A stretch of 64,000 nt of DNA, taken from NCBI GenBank assembly GCA_949592205.1, contig CATIUR010000004.1:64515837-64579836 (forward strand). The letters are read 5' to 3'. The stretch is from Helichrysum umbraculigerum (taxonomy: Eukaryota; Streptophyta; Magnoliopsida; Asterales; Asteraceae). The notes below the pieces were generated by a model. The model saw only the letters and a list, made by a program, of their open reading frames with translations. It was not told the DNA's origin and did no database searches. This document shows, piece after piece, positions 21,547-33,332 of this stretch (position 1 is the stretch's first letter; every line of letters starts with the position of its first letter). The position numbers and the translations under genes were made by a program.

Positions 21547-22485
21547 TGTCGCACCCCCAAATTCTGATACGGAAACGAATCGGGTTGGGGCGCGACTAAT
21601 TACAGTAATCACAGTACAAAGATATAATGAACGACTCTATATGCGTCGTTTTACATTTGTACTGATAAAACAAGAGTTTACATCAAAAATATTGTTTACA
21701 TTAGCTCGGTTTTAAATTGAGAGATTTACATACATAATTAATTTATACAAAATATAATAATGCAGCTAAATCTCTGAATGTTTGTATGCGGACACGAGCT
21801 AAGTATCCTGATCGGGCAGTCGACCCTACTGCTGAGTACCTGTGATACATGCTAAAATAGGTCAGTGAAACGCTGGTGAGCTCACAGGTTTATATGTCAA
21901 AACATATAGTATGAACCGCTAGATTTAATTGAATTTAAGTTGCAATAAAGTAAAATAAAAGTTATACAGCCATGAGCATATAGTCTGAGCTTAACTTGAG
22001 GGTCGGGTCCAATGAAGGAATTCCAATCGAGGTGCCTCCTACGAGTGCCTAATCTACACTCGTCTACCTAAATGCTAATACGTCCGTTTGACCAGTTAGT
22101 GCTTGCTAACCCGGACGAGGATTGTCAATCCTATATGATATCATATACTAACATTCACGCTACAGATGTATTACCAAACTATGTTTGTGGAGGACTTTAA
22201 ATTGATTAGTTGAAAACAACTCATGTAGTATTTGATTTTTGATTGTACTTGCGTTCACATGTAAATAAATCGAGCAATGTATCGCACCCCTAATGAAAAC
22301 AATAAAATAGGGGCTATGAGACTCACCTGAGTCTTGAGAGTTTAACTTAATAAACTTGTGTTGATTAGCCGAGAATCGATGTCTGAAGACTGGTAACCTG
22401 AGGGTGTCCATGACACGCGATGGTTATAAACGTGGGTAGGTATGTATAAAGACCACCTTTGTAGTTGTTCATCCAACTAGAATGT
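21547..22485 (-). repeat. T2 3' LTR, distal part
   Basis: Begins TGTCGCACCCCC on the plus strand, the same as 60099 in T2's 5' LTR, which it matches over the available overlap. It therefore belongs to a minus-strand element whose LTR starts inside LTR E. The A LTR cuts it at 22485/22486. TATAC (21542-21546) is a candidate target duplication. Confidence 0.75.
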
Positions 22486-22521
22486 TGATGTGACGTAAAA
22501 GTCATGTTTTTAGAAGCTTTA
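22486..22521 (+). repeat. A LTR, first 36 bp
   Basis: Starts TGATGTGACG and is interrupted by T4; it continues at 32688. Joining across T4 gives a continuous LTR whose first bases resemble those of the C LTR (TGATATCGCG...AAGTCATGTTTTTA). AATGT (22481-22485) is the left flank. Confidence 0.75.
22517..22521. repeat. T4 target site duplication (left)
   Basis: CTTTA, repeated exactly at 32688-32692 on the other side of T4. Confidence 0.95.
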
Positions 22522-24726
22522 TGTAACACCTGCATAATTAGGATAATTAATTATGCCAAATTGTTTGTAACTAGTTGTAATTAGTATGTAATAGGACTAA
22601 TTACAGGCTCTATTTGTATGTATATATAAGGTGAATTATATATATGTGTGTACTTACGCGATTTGGATAAATCGTGCGAATTAACCGGACGGAGTCCGAC
22701 ACAGTTTACTTGGACGTTGGTGACAGAAATTTACTTAAATAATGAGAACGTATTTTATTATATAAATACACAACCGAACGAGCATTATTTACATATTAAC
22801 GCGACTTAATAATTAAAATATTGCGACAAATGTTTAACTATTAATTTCAAAGTATTTTTATTTAAATACTTTAGTTACATTTTAAAAATATAAACGTTTG
22901 GCTAAATATTAAAAACTAGTGATTAAACGATTAGGACACGGAGTCAACACTGAGTTTTAGGGAGCGTTTTCCCCTCCCTCCCCCTTTGGATCAGCCAACC
23001 CCAACCAAAACCCCCTTCCATTCTTTCATTTTCACCATTCCAAACACACACACATCTTCCAAACACTCTCAACCAAATCCACACCAAATTTTTGAAATAC
23101 AAACCGACCCACGAAAATTACATATTTGGAATCACCATCACGAGTGGAACAAGAATATCAAGATCGTTTTCATCATCTCATCCTCCATTTAGCTCGATTT
23201 GCAAAAGTAAGAAATTCCTAAAATCTTAGATCTATTCAATTTGGTGTAATGTTTTGATGTTTTGATGTGTACACAACTTAGATATAACCTAATACATGAA
23301 GAATACACGATATTATAGCTCAAAAATGGGTTAGATTTTATACGACACAACCCTTATGTCGCTATTGAATTAGCATCGCAAGCTTTTTGCGACACAACCA
23401 CTGTGTCGCAGGACTCTTGTGTCGCATCCTTCATGCGACACAACCCTTGTGTCGCATGACAACTGTAGTGTCGCATTTTGTGTCGCAAAACATAGCAGAT
23501 TTACAAATTAAATTCCAAGTTAAGTGTTATACATTTTGGACTTCAAACGACTATACGATATGATATCTAAGGGATATTGAAACATATTTTCAAGTATAAC
23601 ACTCCAAACAAATACATAACTGTCGAGATTAACATTTCAACTAAGTCACCAACGGGCCCAAACATGTTTTTCAACAAACGAACAATTACAAACATACAAA
23701 CCAACATTGGCTATACTAGTTGTGTACAACTAAACGAAACGTCTCGTGAGACGCATACTTACATAACTTCATATGATTAGGCATTTGAAGGTTACGGGTT
23801 CGGAGAACCTACTTGCTATATTTATTACTTGCTAATTGCTACGACTTATTACAAGACTCAGGTGAGTCTTACGGCCCCACTTTTACTGTTTTATCTTATT
23901 GGGGGAGATACATGCTACTGATTTTCTTGAACACAAGTACTAAACTGTTTACTATACCAAACGAAATTGCATGAGTTTACTTACAAACAGAAGTCTCTCC
24001 ATCATATATCGTTAGTTATGGACTTAAGCGCGAACACTAGTTAATGGATCCATTAGGGAAATGACCCTCCCCACCCGGGGCAGTAGCGCTGCCACGTACT
24101 GATTTACACGTAGAAACGGGTGACTACTTATTCGTTACTGATGCTTGCTCAACTACGAGCATGTCACGGGAGCAAACTTATTACTTACGGGTTAAGCTTC
24201 GATTATGAGCCTCATGGCAACGGTATAAACTTACTTACTTACATTTGCGGGATTGCAAATATTGGTTTACGATTTCTGGATTGAAATTGCTGATTTTACG
24301 CCTGCGGGCATTACTGATGAAATCTCGTGTTCAAAGCTGATATTACTTACAAACCTGTGAGATTCACCAACCTTTTGGTTGACACTTTTTAGCATGTTTT
24401 CTCAGGTACCCGGATGGAGTAGGATTACTCCAGGATTTTAGCTAGAGTCGCATGATTTCAACACAACTGCATTAACGGAGATTCTTAGCATTATCTTTTG
24501 TATATTACGATTATGTAATAGAATCTCCCGCTATACGCGTGGACTCTAGGGGAAACTACATTTTGTATACGAAAACACTAAGTTTTCAAACATTATATCT
24601 ATGGAATGTAACTAATTTACAAACGTTGCATATAGATGTCGTTTGCTTTATCTTTGTGCTGTGATATTTGATTAGTAACACCCCAAACTATGCTTCCGCA
24701 AAACAGTGAATTTCGGGGGTGTTACA
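22522..24726 (+). repeat. T4 5' LTR (2205 bp)
   Basis: TGTAACACC...GGTGTTACA. It contains TATA-like runs near 22620, a CT-rich block (22970-22990), CACACACA leader-like sequence and, downstream, a short cluster of TGCGACACAA / TTGTGTCGCA palindromes (23345-23490). It lacks 195 bp present in the 3' LTR. The small frames at 22986-23192 and 23577-23780 also occur in the 3' LTR and are not genes. Confidence 0.95.
23345..23490. repeat. GCGACACAA palindrome cluster, T4 5' LTR
   Basis: Alternating TGCGACACAA and TTGTGTCGCA units that pair into hairpins. This is a shortened version of the cluster at 31160-31450. Confidence 0.85.
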
Positions 24727-24729
24727 GAT

Positions 24730-24742
24730 TGGTATCAGAGCC
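24730..24742 (+). other. T4 primer binding site (initiator Met tRNA)
   Basis: TGGTATCAGAGCC, three bases (GAT) after the LTR end. Confidence 0.95.
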
Positions 24743-25048
24743 TAAGGTTATAGTGAACTAGGTTGCATTTAGTGGGCCTAGACTATGACCGTTAGGCAGT
24801 ATTCTCTTATTAGACATGACTGGTTCAGGAATTACAGCATACGACTTTAATTTAACATAGCCTGATCAACTATGTACAATTAAGGAAAGATGATGTAAGG
24901 TCTGAAATGAATATGTTGAACGGGGATACGTTAGTTGACTCTGACCACGAGAGAACCGGACCATTACTTGATACGTGCTAGACACTAGGCTGGATATGAT
25001 ATATGTATATATATATTAGCCTCGTCTTACTTACACTCTGCCACAGGA
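24743..25048 (+). other. T4 leader with candidate splice donor
   Basis: Untranslated. GATGTAAGGTCTGAAATG has a donor GT at 24895-24896. The motif is shared with T1, T2 and T3. Confidence 0.65.
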
Positions 25049-25555
25049 ATGGCAAACATACCACCTAATCCGTCACACTCTCACTCACATGGGTCACGGA
25101 ACCCACGAGAAACCAGGAGGAACACAAGGTCACCTCGAACCAGCCCCTATCCTGTTCATAACTCTCAGAACTCGGCACACCTCACGATGCCAGTGTTGGC
25201 TACCCAACTTCACCGTCAGGAGCAAAGGCTCGAACATCTCGAACGGGAACAACTTCGAATGACCTACCTGCTTCGCCAGGCACTTGATCACATATCCCAA
25301 CTCCAGCGAGAACAAGAGGATACCAACCTCTCTGTAAGCATAATTCAGGACTCAATGACCGCCGAATTAGGTGCGGATGAACTTTTAAGAAATCGACATG
25401 AGGAATGTGAACAGCGTTCACAGGAGGCTGAAGATCACTCTCGAGCACTAGCACAACGACTGGCTTTGGTTGAAGACAATGCCAGGCAGACCAACCGACT
25501 AGCAGAAACCGTGGACCGCCTTGTCGCGCTGATGGAACAAATTAATCTACATTAA
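25049..25555 (+). CDS. Pre-gag coiled-coil ORF of T4
   Basis: 168 residues, intact. The N-terminus is disordered, Ser/His/Arg-rich (MANIPPNPSHSHSHGSRN). It is followed by a long predicted coiled coil (about 48-165) rich in Leu, Gln, Glu and Arg, and it ends DRLVALMEQINLH. The first residues and last 30 residues align with the T1, T2 and T3 homologues, while the middle is more divergent. This frame stays open even though the T4 gag-pol frame has three defects. Function unknown; position and coiled coil suggest a structural or RNA-associated partner of Gag. Confidence 0.8.
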   Translation: MANIPPNPSHSHSHGSRNPRETRRNTRSPRTSPYPVHNSQNSAHLTMPVLATQLHRQEQRLEHLEREQLRMTYLLRQALDHISQLQREQEDTNLSVSIIQDSMTAELGADELLRNRHEECEQRSQEAEDHSRALAQRLALVEDNARQTNRLAETVDRLVALMEQINLH

Positions 25556-25843
25556 GACTAGTGTAGTCTTTGTCTTGTAATCTATCTCGTAATCTAATGA
25601 CTATCTAGCGCTACTCTATAAACTAGTCGGATGTAACAATTCCCGACACCTTTTGTAATATCTCTGTAGGATGTAACCTTTGAACTCGCATTATCCATCA
25701 AATATTCCTTGATATTTCAACTCATTATAATTGTCATTTTTCCATGTTGATGTTATGTATTACTGCTTTTATACATGTACATCTGTGACAATTACAAGTT
25801 CCTACAAAATCTCATGTATCTTCATTTCTTTTATTGAAGAATC
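25556..25843 (+). other. T4 spacer between pre-gag ORF and gag
   Basis: 288 bp, non-coding. It ends in a pyrimidine-rich run and TTGAAG|AATC before the gag ATG, a candidate splice acceptor with its AG at 25838-25839. Confidence 0.65.
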
Positions 25844-28800
25844 ATGCCGCCAAAGACAAGACCATACACCGATGCCCAGATTACCTCCCTTATAACCCAG
25901 GCTGTTACTGAAGCCTTGGCTCAGAATACTCCACCAAATTCCTCGAGGAACAGCGATGCCGCTGAAACCACTACTGCTAAACCCTGTTCATACAAAGACT
26001 TTCAGAACTGCAAACCTCTAAACTTTGCAGGTACTGAGGGAGCTATCGGTCTAGTACGCTGGATCGAGAAAGTCGAATCCGTATTTCTGATCTGCAACTG
26101 TGCGGAAGGAGACAAAGTTAAGTTCTCCGTTAGTACTTTTACTGACACCGCACTCACCTGGTGGAACACTTATGCCTAGACTGTGAGTGTTTCTACTGCT
26201 TACCAACTCCCGTGGGAGGAGTTGAAAGAAATGTTGAGGGGCGAGTACTGCCCCAGGGATGAATTGAAACAACTGGAAATGGAATTCTGGAACCACAAGA
26301 TGCAGGGTGATGATATCACCGGATACACTAACCGTTTCCACCAACTGGCACTCCTGTGCCCAACCATGGTCGATCCTGAGTACAAGAGGATCGAGAAATT
26401 CGTTGATGGTCTTCCTGAGAGACTCCAAGACCTGGTGACTTCATCCAAACCGGGTACTATTCAGAGCGCCATCCGTATGGCCCATGAACTAACGGCAAAT
26501 TCTGTCCGCCGTGGCACAACTTCAACCCCATCTGCAAACAACAAACGCAAGTGGGAAGGTAACCCCAACTCATCCAACCAAACCTCCAACAAAAAGCCTG
26601 AGTACATTAAGGCTTATTCATCGGGGACTTCGGAAAAGAAAGGGTACAGCGGGAACAAGCCTTACTGTTCCAAATGCAGCCGCCATCATGACGGTTCTTG
26701 CCCTTGCTCCAACTGCAAACGGTTCGGGCATCTAGCCAAGGATTGCCGAACCAACATTTCTACCCCCAACACCAATGCACCAAAGGCCTGCTTTGGGTGC
26801 GGAAATTCAGGGCACTTCAAGAAAGATTGCCCAAAGCTGAAAAACAACAACAACCCTGCTCGTGGTAGAGCATTCGTTATCAAGGCTGGGGAAGCCAGAC
26901 AAGACCCGAATGTCGTGACGGGTACGTTCCTTCTCAACGACCTTACTGCTTCTGTATTATTTGATACCGGTGCCGATAGAAGCTTCATTTCTGAGAAATT
27001 TAGCCCTTTACTTGATATAACTCCCACTGCCTTAGATGCTAAATACATTGTAGAATTAGCTAACGGCAAACTGATTGAGACTGATAGCATCATACACAAC
27101 TGTACACTTAACCTCACGAACGAAACGTTTTCCATTGATTTAATCCCTGTCGAGATCGGCAGCTTCGATATTATTGTCGGTATGGATTGGTTATCCAAGC
27201 ACCGAGCTGAAATCATCTGTCATGACAAACTCGTTCGCATACCTCTTGTCTCCGGTGGAACCTTAGTCCTACAAGGGGAGACCGGTAGACGAAATCTGAA
27301 TATTGCATCCTGTCTGAAAACGAGAAAATATCTACGAAAAGGGTATCAAGCCATCCTCGCTCATGTAACGGAGAAGAAGTCGGAGGAGAAGCAACTTGAG
27401 GATGTTCCGATCGTGCGGGATTTCCCGGAAGTCTTTCCTGAAGACTTGCCCGGACTTCCGCCACCTAGACAAGTTGAATTTCAAATCGAACTTGTGCCCG
27501 GAGCTGCACCCGTGGCACGAGCCCCTTACCGTTTAGCACCATCCGAAATGCAGGAGTTGTCTAACCAACTACAGGAACTCCTGGATAGAGGATTCATTCG
27601 ACCAAGTTCCTCGCCTTGGGGAGCTCCGGTCTTATTCGTGAAAAAGAAAGATGGATCTTTCCGCATGTGTATCGACTACCGAGAGCTGAATAAGCTAACC
27701 ATAAAAAATCGGTACCCACTTCCTAGAATCGATGACCTATTTGACCAACTCCAGGGATCGAGTGTTTACTCAAAGATTGATCTACGGTCGGGTTATCATC
27801 AACTCCGAGTCCGTGATAATGATATCCCAAAGACAGCTTTCCGAACTCGTTATGGGCATTACGAATTCCAAGTGATGCCATTCGGTTTAACCAACGCACC
27901 GGCCGTATTCATGGACCTTATGAATCGGGTGTGCAAGCCATATCTTGACAAATTCGTCATTGTGTTCATCGATGATATCCTGATTTACTCTCGCAATGAG
28001 CAGGAACATGCTCAACATCTGAAAACCATTCTAGGACTTCTTAAACACGAAGAGTTATATGCCAAATTCTCTAAGTGTGAGTTCTGGATTCGAACCGTTC
28101 AATTCCTCGGGCACGTGATTGACAGCCAAGGAATTCATGTTGATCCAGCCAAGATTGAAGCAATCAAGGGCTGGGAGTCACCGACCACTCCAACCGAAGT
28201 GAGACAATTCTTAGGTCTTGCTGGTTATTACCGACGATTCATCGAAAACTTTTCAAGAATAGCTGTTCCCCTAACCACACTGACTCAAAAAGATAAGAAG
28301 TTCGATTGGACTGATAAACAAGAGTCAGCTTTCCAGCTATTGAAAGACAAACTCTGCAGTGCACCAATCTTGTCCTTACCCGAGGGCACCGACGATTTTG
28401 TAGTTTATTGCGACGCCTCACACCAAGGACTTGGTTGTGTGTTAATGCAACGGGAAAAAGTCATTGCCTATGCCTCACGACAACTAAAAATCCACGAGAA
28501 AAACTATACGACCCACGACCTTGAGTTAGGTGCTGTGGTCTTCGCATTGAAAATCTGGAGACATTATCTCTACGGTACGAAAAGCACTATCTTTACCGAT
28601 CACAAAAGTCTCCAACACATATTCGATCAGAAAGATCTAAACATGAGGCAACGTCGCTGGGTTGAGTTACTTAGTGACTACGACTGCGAGATCAAATACC
28701 ATCCGGGCAAGGCTAACGTAGTTGCCGATGCCTTAAGCCGAAAAGAACGAGTGAAACCCCTTCGAGTCCGAGCACTTTCTATGACAATTCATAACGAGCT

Positions 28801-30252
28801 CCCTGCTCAAATCCTTACCGCTCAACTTGAAGCACTCAACGATGAAAACTTGAAAAATGAAGCCTTGCGAGGCTTGGATAAACAATTCGAAATCAAACCC
28901 GATGGAACTCGATACTTCTCTAACCGGGTGTGGTTACCCAAATTCGGAAACTTGCGAGATTTGGTGATGGCTGAAGCTCACAAATCTCGATACTCTATAC
29001 ATCCTGGTTCTGATAAGATGTATCATGACGTCAAAGGATTGTATTGGTGGCCTAACATGAAATCTGACATTGCCTTGTACGTCAGTAAATGCCTAACCTG
29101 TTCCAAAGTCAAGGCCGAACACCAAAGACCCTCGGGGTTGCTCCAACAACCTGAAATTCCTCAATGGAAATGGGAACAGATTTCCATGGACTTCATTACC
29201 AAACTACCAAAAACTTCGAGTGGTTGCGATACCATTTGGGTGATCGTGGACCGTCTCACGAAATCTGCTCATTTTCTGGCCATCAAGGAAACCGACAAGA
29301 TGGAGCGTCTGACTCGCATCTATGTCAAAGAAATCATCTCGCGACACGGTGTACCTATCTCGATCATCTCGGATAGGGACAGCCGTTTTACTTCTAACTT
29401 TTGGCAATCGCTACAAAAATCTCTTGGTACTCGTCTGGATATGAGTACTGCTTATCACCCGCAAACCGATGGCCAAAGCGAGCGAACTATTCAAACACTG
29501 GAGGATATGCTACGAGCCTGCGTAGTTGACTTCGGTACTTCTTGGGAAAATCACTTACCGTTGTGCGAGTTCTCGTACAACAACAGTTACCATACCAGCA
29601 TAATGGCTGCACCCTTCGAGGCACTTTACGGGCGTAAATGCCGATCACCTATCTGTTGGACTGAGTTAGGAGATTCCCAACTCACGGGTCCAGATATCAT
29701 TCAAGAAACTACTGAGAAAATCGTTGGTATTCAAAACCGGTTGAAAGCCGCACGTGATCGTCAGAAAAGCTATGCTGACGTGAGACGCAAACACCTTGAG
29801 TTCCAGGTAGGGGACAAGGTACTTCTTAAAGTGGCACCGTAGAAGGGTGTCATTCGATTCGGAAAACGAGGCAAACTAAATCCTAGATACATCGGACCAT
29901 TCGAAATCCTTGAAAGGATTGGTCCAGTGGCATACCGCCTGCAACTTCCTGCTGAACTTAGCAGCGTACACAACACATTCCACATTTCTAACTTGAAGAA
30001 ATGTCTGTCTGACGAGACACTGATTATACCGCCTGACGAAATTCAAATCGATGATAAACTTCATTTTGTCGAGGAACCTATGGAAATCATGGACCGTGAG
30101 GTAAACGATTGAAACAGAGTCGTATTCCCATCGTAAAGGTCAGGTGGAATTCTAGGCGCGGCCCTGAGTTCACCTGGGAACGGGAAGACCAAATACGACA
30201 GAAATATCCACATCTCTTCCCAGATAACGCACCGTCTGTGCACTCAAGCTAA
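25844..30252 (+). pseudogene. T4 gag-pol-chromodomain polyprotein (3 defects)
   Basis: Same order as the T1 protein: gag, zinc knuckles (about residues 288-301 and 316-329), protease DTGA (374-377), reverse transcriptase FIDD (708-711), RNase H, integrase and chromodomain. Three defects break it: TAG at 26177-26179 in gag, where T1 and T3 have CAG (Gln); TAG at 29840-29842, where relatives have TGG (the Trp of PWKGV); and a one-base loss near 30105 that shifts the chromodomain and causes a stop at 30112. The frame after the shift matches relatives to the TAA at 30250-30252. Unlike T1, the protease is full length. The intact domains between the stops suggest loss of function after insertion. 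Products could still arise only by readthrough. Confidence 0.93.
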
Positions 30253-30275
30253 TTTCGGGACGAAATTTCTTTAAC

Positions 30276-30285
30276 AAGGGGAGAA
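30276..30285 (+). other. T4 polypurine tract
   Basis: AAGGGGAGAA immediately before the 3' LTR. Confidence 0.9.
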
Positions 30286-32687
30286 TGTAACACCTGCATA
30301 ATTAGGATAATTAATTACGCCAAATTGTTTGTAACTAGTTGTAATTAGTATGTAATATGACTAATTACAGGCTCTATTTGTATGTATATATAAGGTGAAT
30401 TATATATATGTGTGTGTACTTACGCGATTTGGATAAATCGTGCGAATTAACCGGACGGAGTCCGACACAGTTTACTTGGACGTTGGTGACAGAAATTTAC
30501 TTAAATAATGAGAACGTATTTTATTATATAAATACACAACCGAACGAGCATTATTTACATATTAACGCGACTTAATAATTAAAATATTGCGACAAATGTT
30601 TAACTATTAATTTCAAAGTATTTTTATTTAAATACTTTAGTTACATTTTAAAAATATAAAGGTTTGGCTAAATATTAAAAACTAGTGATTAAACGATTAG
30701 GACACGGAGTCAACACTGAGTTTTAGGGAGCGTTTTCCCCTCCCTCCCCCTTTGGATCAGCCAACCCCAACCAAAACCCCCTTCCATTCTTTCATTTTCA
30801 CCATTCCAAACACACACACATCTTCCAAACACTCTCAACCAAATCCACACCAAATTTTCGAAATACAAACCGACCCACGAAAATTACATATTTGGAATCA
30901 CCATCACGAGTGGAACAAGAATATCAAGATCGTTTTCATCATCTCATCCTCCATTTAGCTCGATTTGCAAAAGTAAGAAATTCCTAAAATCTTAGATCTA
31001 TTCAATTTGATGTAATGTTTTGATGTTTTGATGTGTACACAACTTAGATATAACCTAATACATGAAGAATACACGATATTATAGCTCAAAAATGGGTTAG
31101 ATTTGCGTTTTTGGTCGAAAATTCTTGAAACCCAAAAGTTTCTGGGCTGGTGTTCATACATGCGACACAAGCCTTGTGTCGCATGCTATGTCGCATAAAC
31201 CCGTTTGTGTCGCACCTTGTGTCGTACAAATCCTTTAGTGTCGTAATATTTGCGACACAATATTGTGTCGCACTCTATGTCGCATACTATGTCGTATTTT
31301 ATACGACACAACCCTTATGTCGCTATTGAATTAGCATCGCAAGCTTTTTGCGACACAACCACTGTGTCGCAGGACTCTTGTGTCGCATCCTTCATGCGAC
31401 ACAACCCTTGTGTCGCATGACAACTGTAGTGTCGCATTTTGTGTCGCAAAACACAGCAGATTTACAAATTAAATTCCAAGTTAAGTGTTATACATTTTGG
31501 ACTTCAAACGACTATACGATATGATATCTAAGGGATATTGAAACATATTTTCAAGTATAACACTCCAAACAAATACATAACTGTCGAGATTAACATTTCA
31601 ACTAAGTCACCAACGGGCCCAAACATGTTTTTCAACAAACGAACAATTACAAACATACGAACCAACATTGGCTATACTAGTTGTGTACAACTAAACGAAA
31701 CGTCTCGTGAGACGCATACTTACATAACTTCATATGATTAGGCATTTGAAGGTTACGGGTTCGGAGAACCTACTTGCTATATTTACTACTTGCTAATTGC
31801 TACGACTTATTACAAGACTCAGGTGAGTCTTACGGCCCCACTTTTACTGTTTTATCTTATTGGGGGAGATACATGCTACTGATTTTCTTGAACACAAGTA
31901 CTAAACTGTTTACTATACCAAACGAAATTGCATGAGTTTACTTACAAACAGAAGTCTCTCCATCATATATCGTTAGTTATGGACTTAAGCGCGAACACTA
32001 GTTAATTGATCCATTAGGGAAATGACCCTCCCCACCCGGGGCAGTAGCGCTGCCACGTACTGATTTACACGTAGAAACGGGTGACTACTTATTCGTTACT
32101 GATGCTTGCTCAACTACGAGCATGTCACGGGAGCAAACTTATTACTTACGGGTTAAGCTTCGATTATGAGCCTCATGGCAACGGTATAAACTTACTTACT
32201 TACATTTGCGGGATTGCAAATACTGGTTTACGATTTCTGGATTGAAATTGCTGATTTTACGCCTGCGGGTATTACTGATGAAATCTCGTGTTCAAAGCTG
32301 ATATTACTTACAAACCTGTGAGATTCACCAACCTTTTGGTTGACACTTTTTAGCATGTTTTCTCAGGTACCCGGATGGAGTAGGATTACTCCAGGATTTT
32401 AGCTAGAGTCGCATGATTTCAACACAACTGCATTAACGGAGATTCTTAGCATTATCTTTTGTATATTACGATTATGTAATAGAATCTCCCGCTATACGCG
32501 TGGACTCTAGGGGAAACTACATTTTGTATACGAAAACACTAAGTTTTCAAACATTATATCTATGGAATGTAACTAATTTACAAACGTTGCATATAGATGT
32601 CGTTTGCTTTATCTTTGTGCTGTGATATTTGATTAGTAACACCCCAAACTATGCTTCCGCAAAACAGTGAATTTCGGGGGTGTTACA
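30286..32687 (+). repeat. T4 3' LTR (2402 bp)
   Basis: Matches the 5' LTR with scattered substitutions. It has an extra 195 bp block (31101-31295), bounded by ATTT on both sides, and two extra bases in a GT run near 30413. Confidence 0.95.
31160..31450. repeat. GCGACACAA palindrome cluster, T4 3' LTR
   Basis: Full-length cluster. The first unit (31161-31183) reads TGCGACACAA, three bases, TTGTGTCGCA, a perfect 10 bp stem. Many degenerate units follow. Confidence 0.9.
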
Positions 32688-32692
32688 CTTTA
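32688..32692. repeat. T4 target site duplication (right)
   Basis: CTTTA, identical to 22517-22521. Confidence 0.95.
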
Positions 32693-33152
32693 TTCCTCAC
32701 TATTTGAGCAAATCTTTGGTGAAAACATTCCAAAAACTTACTTATTTACCAAAATTCACTGAAGTGGTTCAAAAGTAGACGTTGTGATAAAAATCACTGA
32801 AAACACTCAGAAAATGCACAAAACACGGCATTTTAAACCAAGCCGATTCCTCCGCCCTCATTTACCTATCAAGACACACTTCCTAACTTCTACCATCTAT
32901 TGTATAGGTAAAATCGAGACGGAAAAAATCTGGAATCAAGTGAAACGGCCAAAGGACGAAGAAGACACTGCACTTTCAGAGTCACTAAAAGTCATTTCGG
33001 CTACGCCTAAGTTCTACACACCCAATTTCTATGAGATTGGCATCATTAGAAGAGTAACGGAATTATGAAGCCACAGGCGAAAGAATCATGTCAAATGGAG
33101 GCGTAACGAAGGAGATACGGACGTTTTAAGCAACGAACGAAATCAGACAGAG

Positions 33153-33250
33153 CCCGTATACGGCCCCACACACCGTATACGGCCCTTGTGAGACCGTATA
33201 CGGCCCACACAACACCGTATACGGCCCCTACAAGGTCGTATACGGCCCCT
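33153..33250. repeat. CCGTATACGGCC palindrome cluster upstream of the A promoter
   Basis: Five near-identical units with a GTATAC core at 20-25 bp spacing. The array ends about 70 bp before the TATA box. Confidence 0.9.
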
Positions 33251-33321
33251 GCACCCCTGTATCCTGCTTCGTTTGCTTGTACGTGCTGCTTCGTGAGTTG
33301 TACGTGCGATTTTGAGGATTG

Positions 33322-33332
33322 CCTATAAATAG
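33322..33332 (+). promoter_or_regulatory. A LTR TATA box
   Basis: CCTATAAATAG followed by a CT-rich initiation region. The same motif is present, reversed, at the A2/B2 junction. Confidence 0.75.

Larger units (their letters stand above)
22522..32687 (+). mobile_element. T4: complete Tekay-like LTR retrotransposon
   Basis: 10,166 bp on the plus strand: 5' LTR (22522-24726), Met-tRNA primer site, pre-gag ORF, gag-pol with two stops and one frameshift, polypurine tract and 3' LTR (30286-32687). A perfect 5 bp duplication (CTTTA) flanks it, so both ends are original. The LTRs differ by about a dozen substitutions and one 195 bp block, so it is older than T1 and T3. It is inserted in the A LTR. 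Confidence 0.97.

Noticed and set aside
22986..23192. 68-residue frame, duplicated at 30752-30958
   Set aside because: It is duplicated only because it is in both T4 LTRs; low complexity and no motif.
23577..23780. 67-residue frame, duplicated at 31538-31741
   Set aside because: Same reason: LTR sequence copied at both ends.
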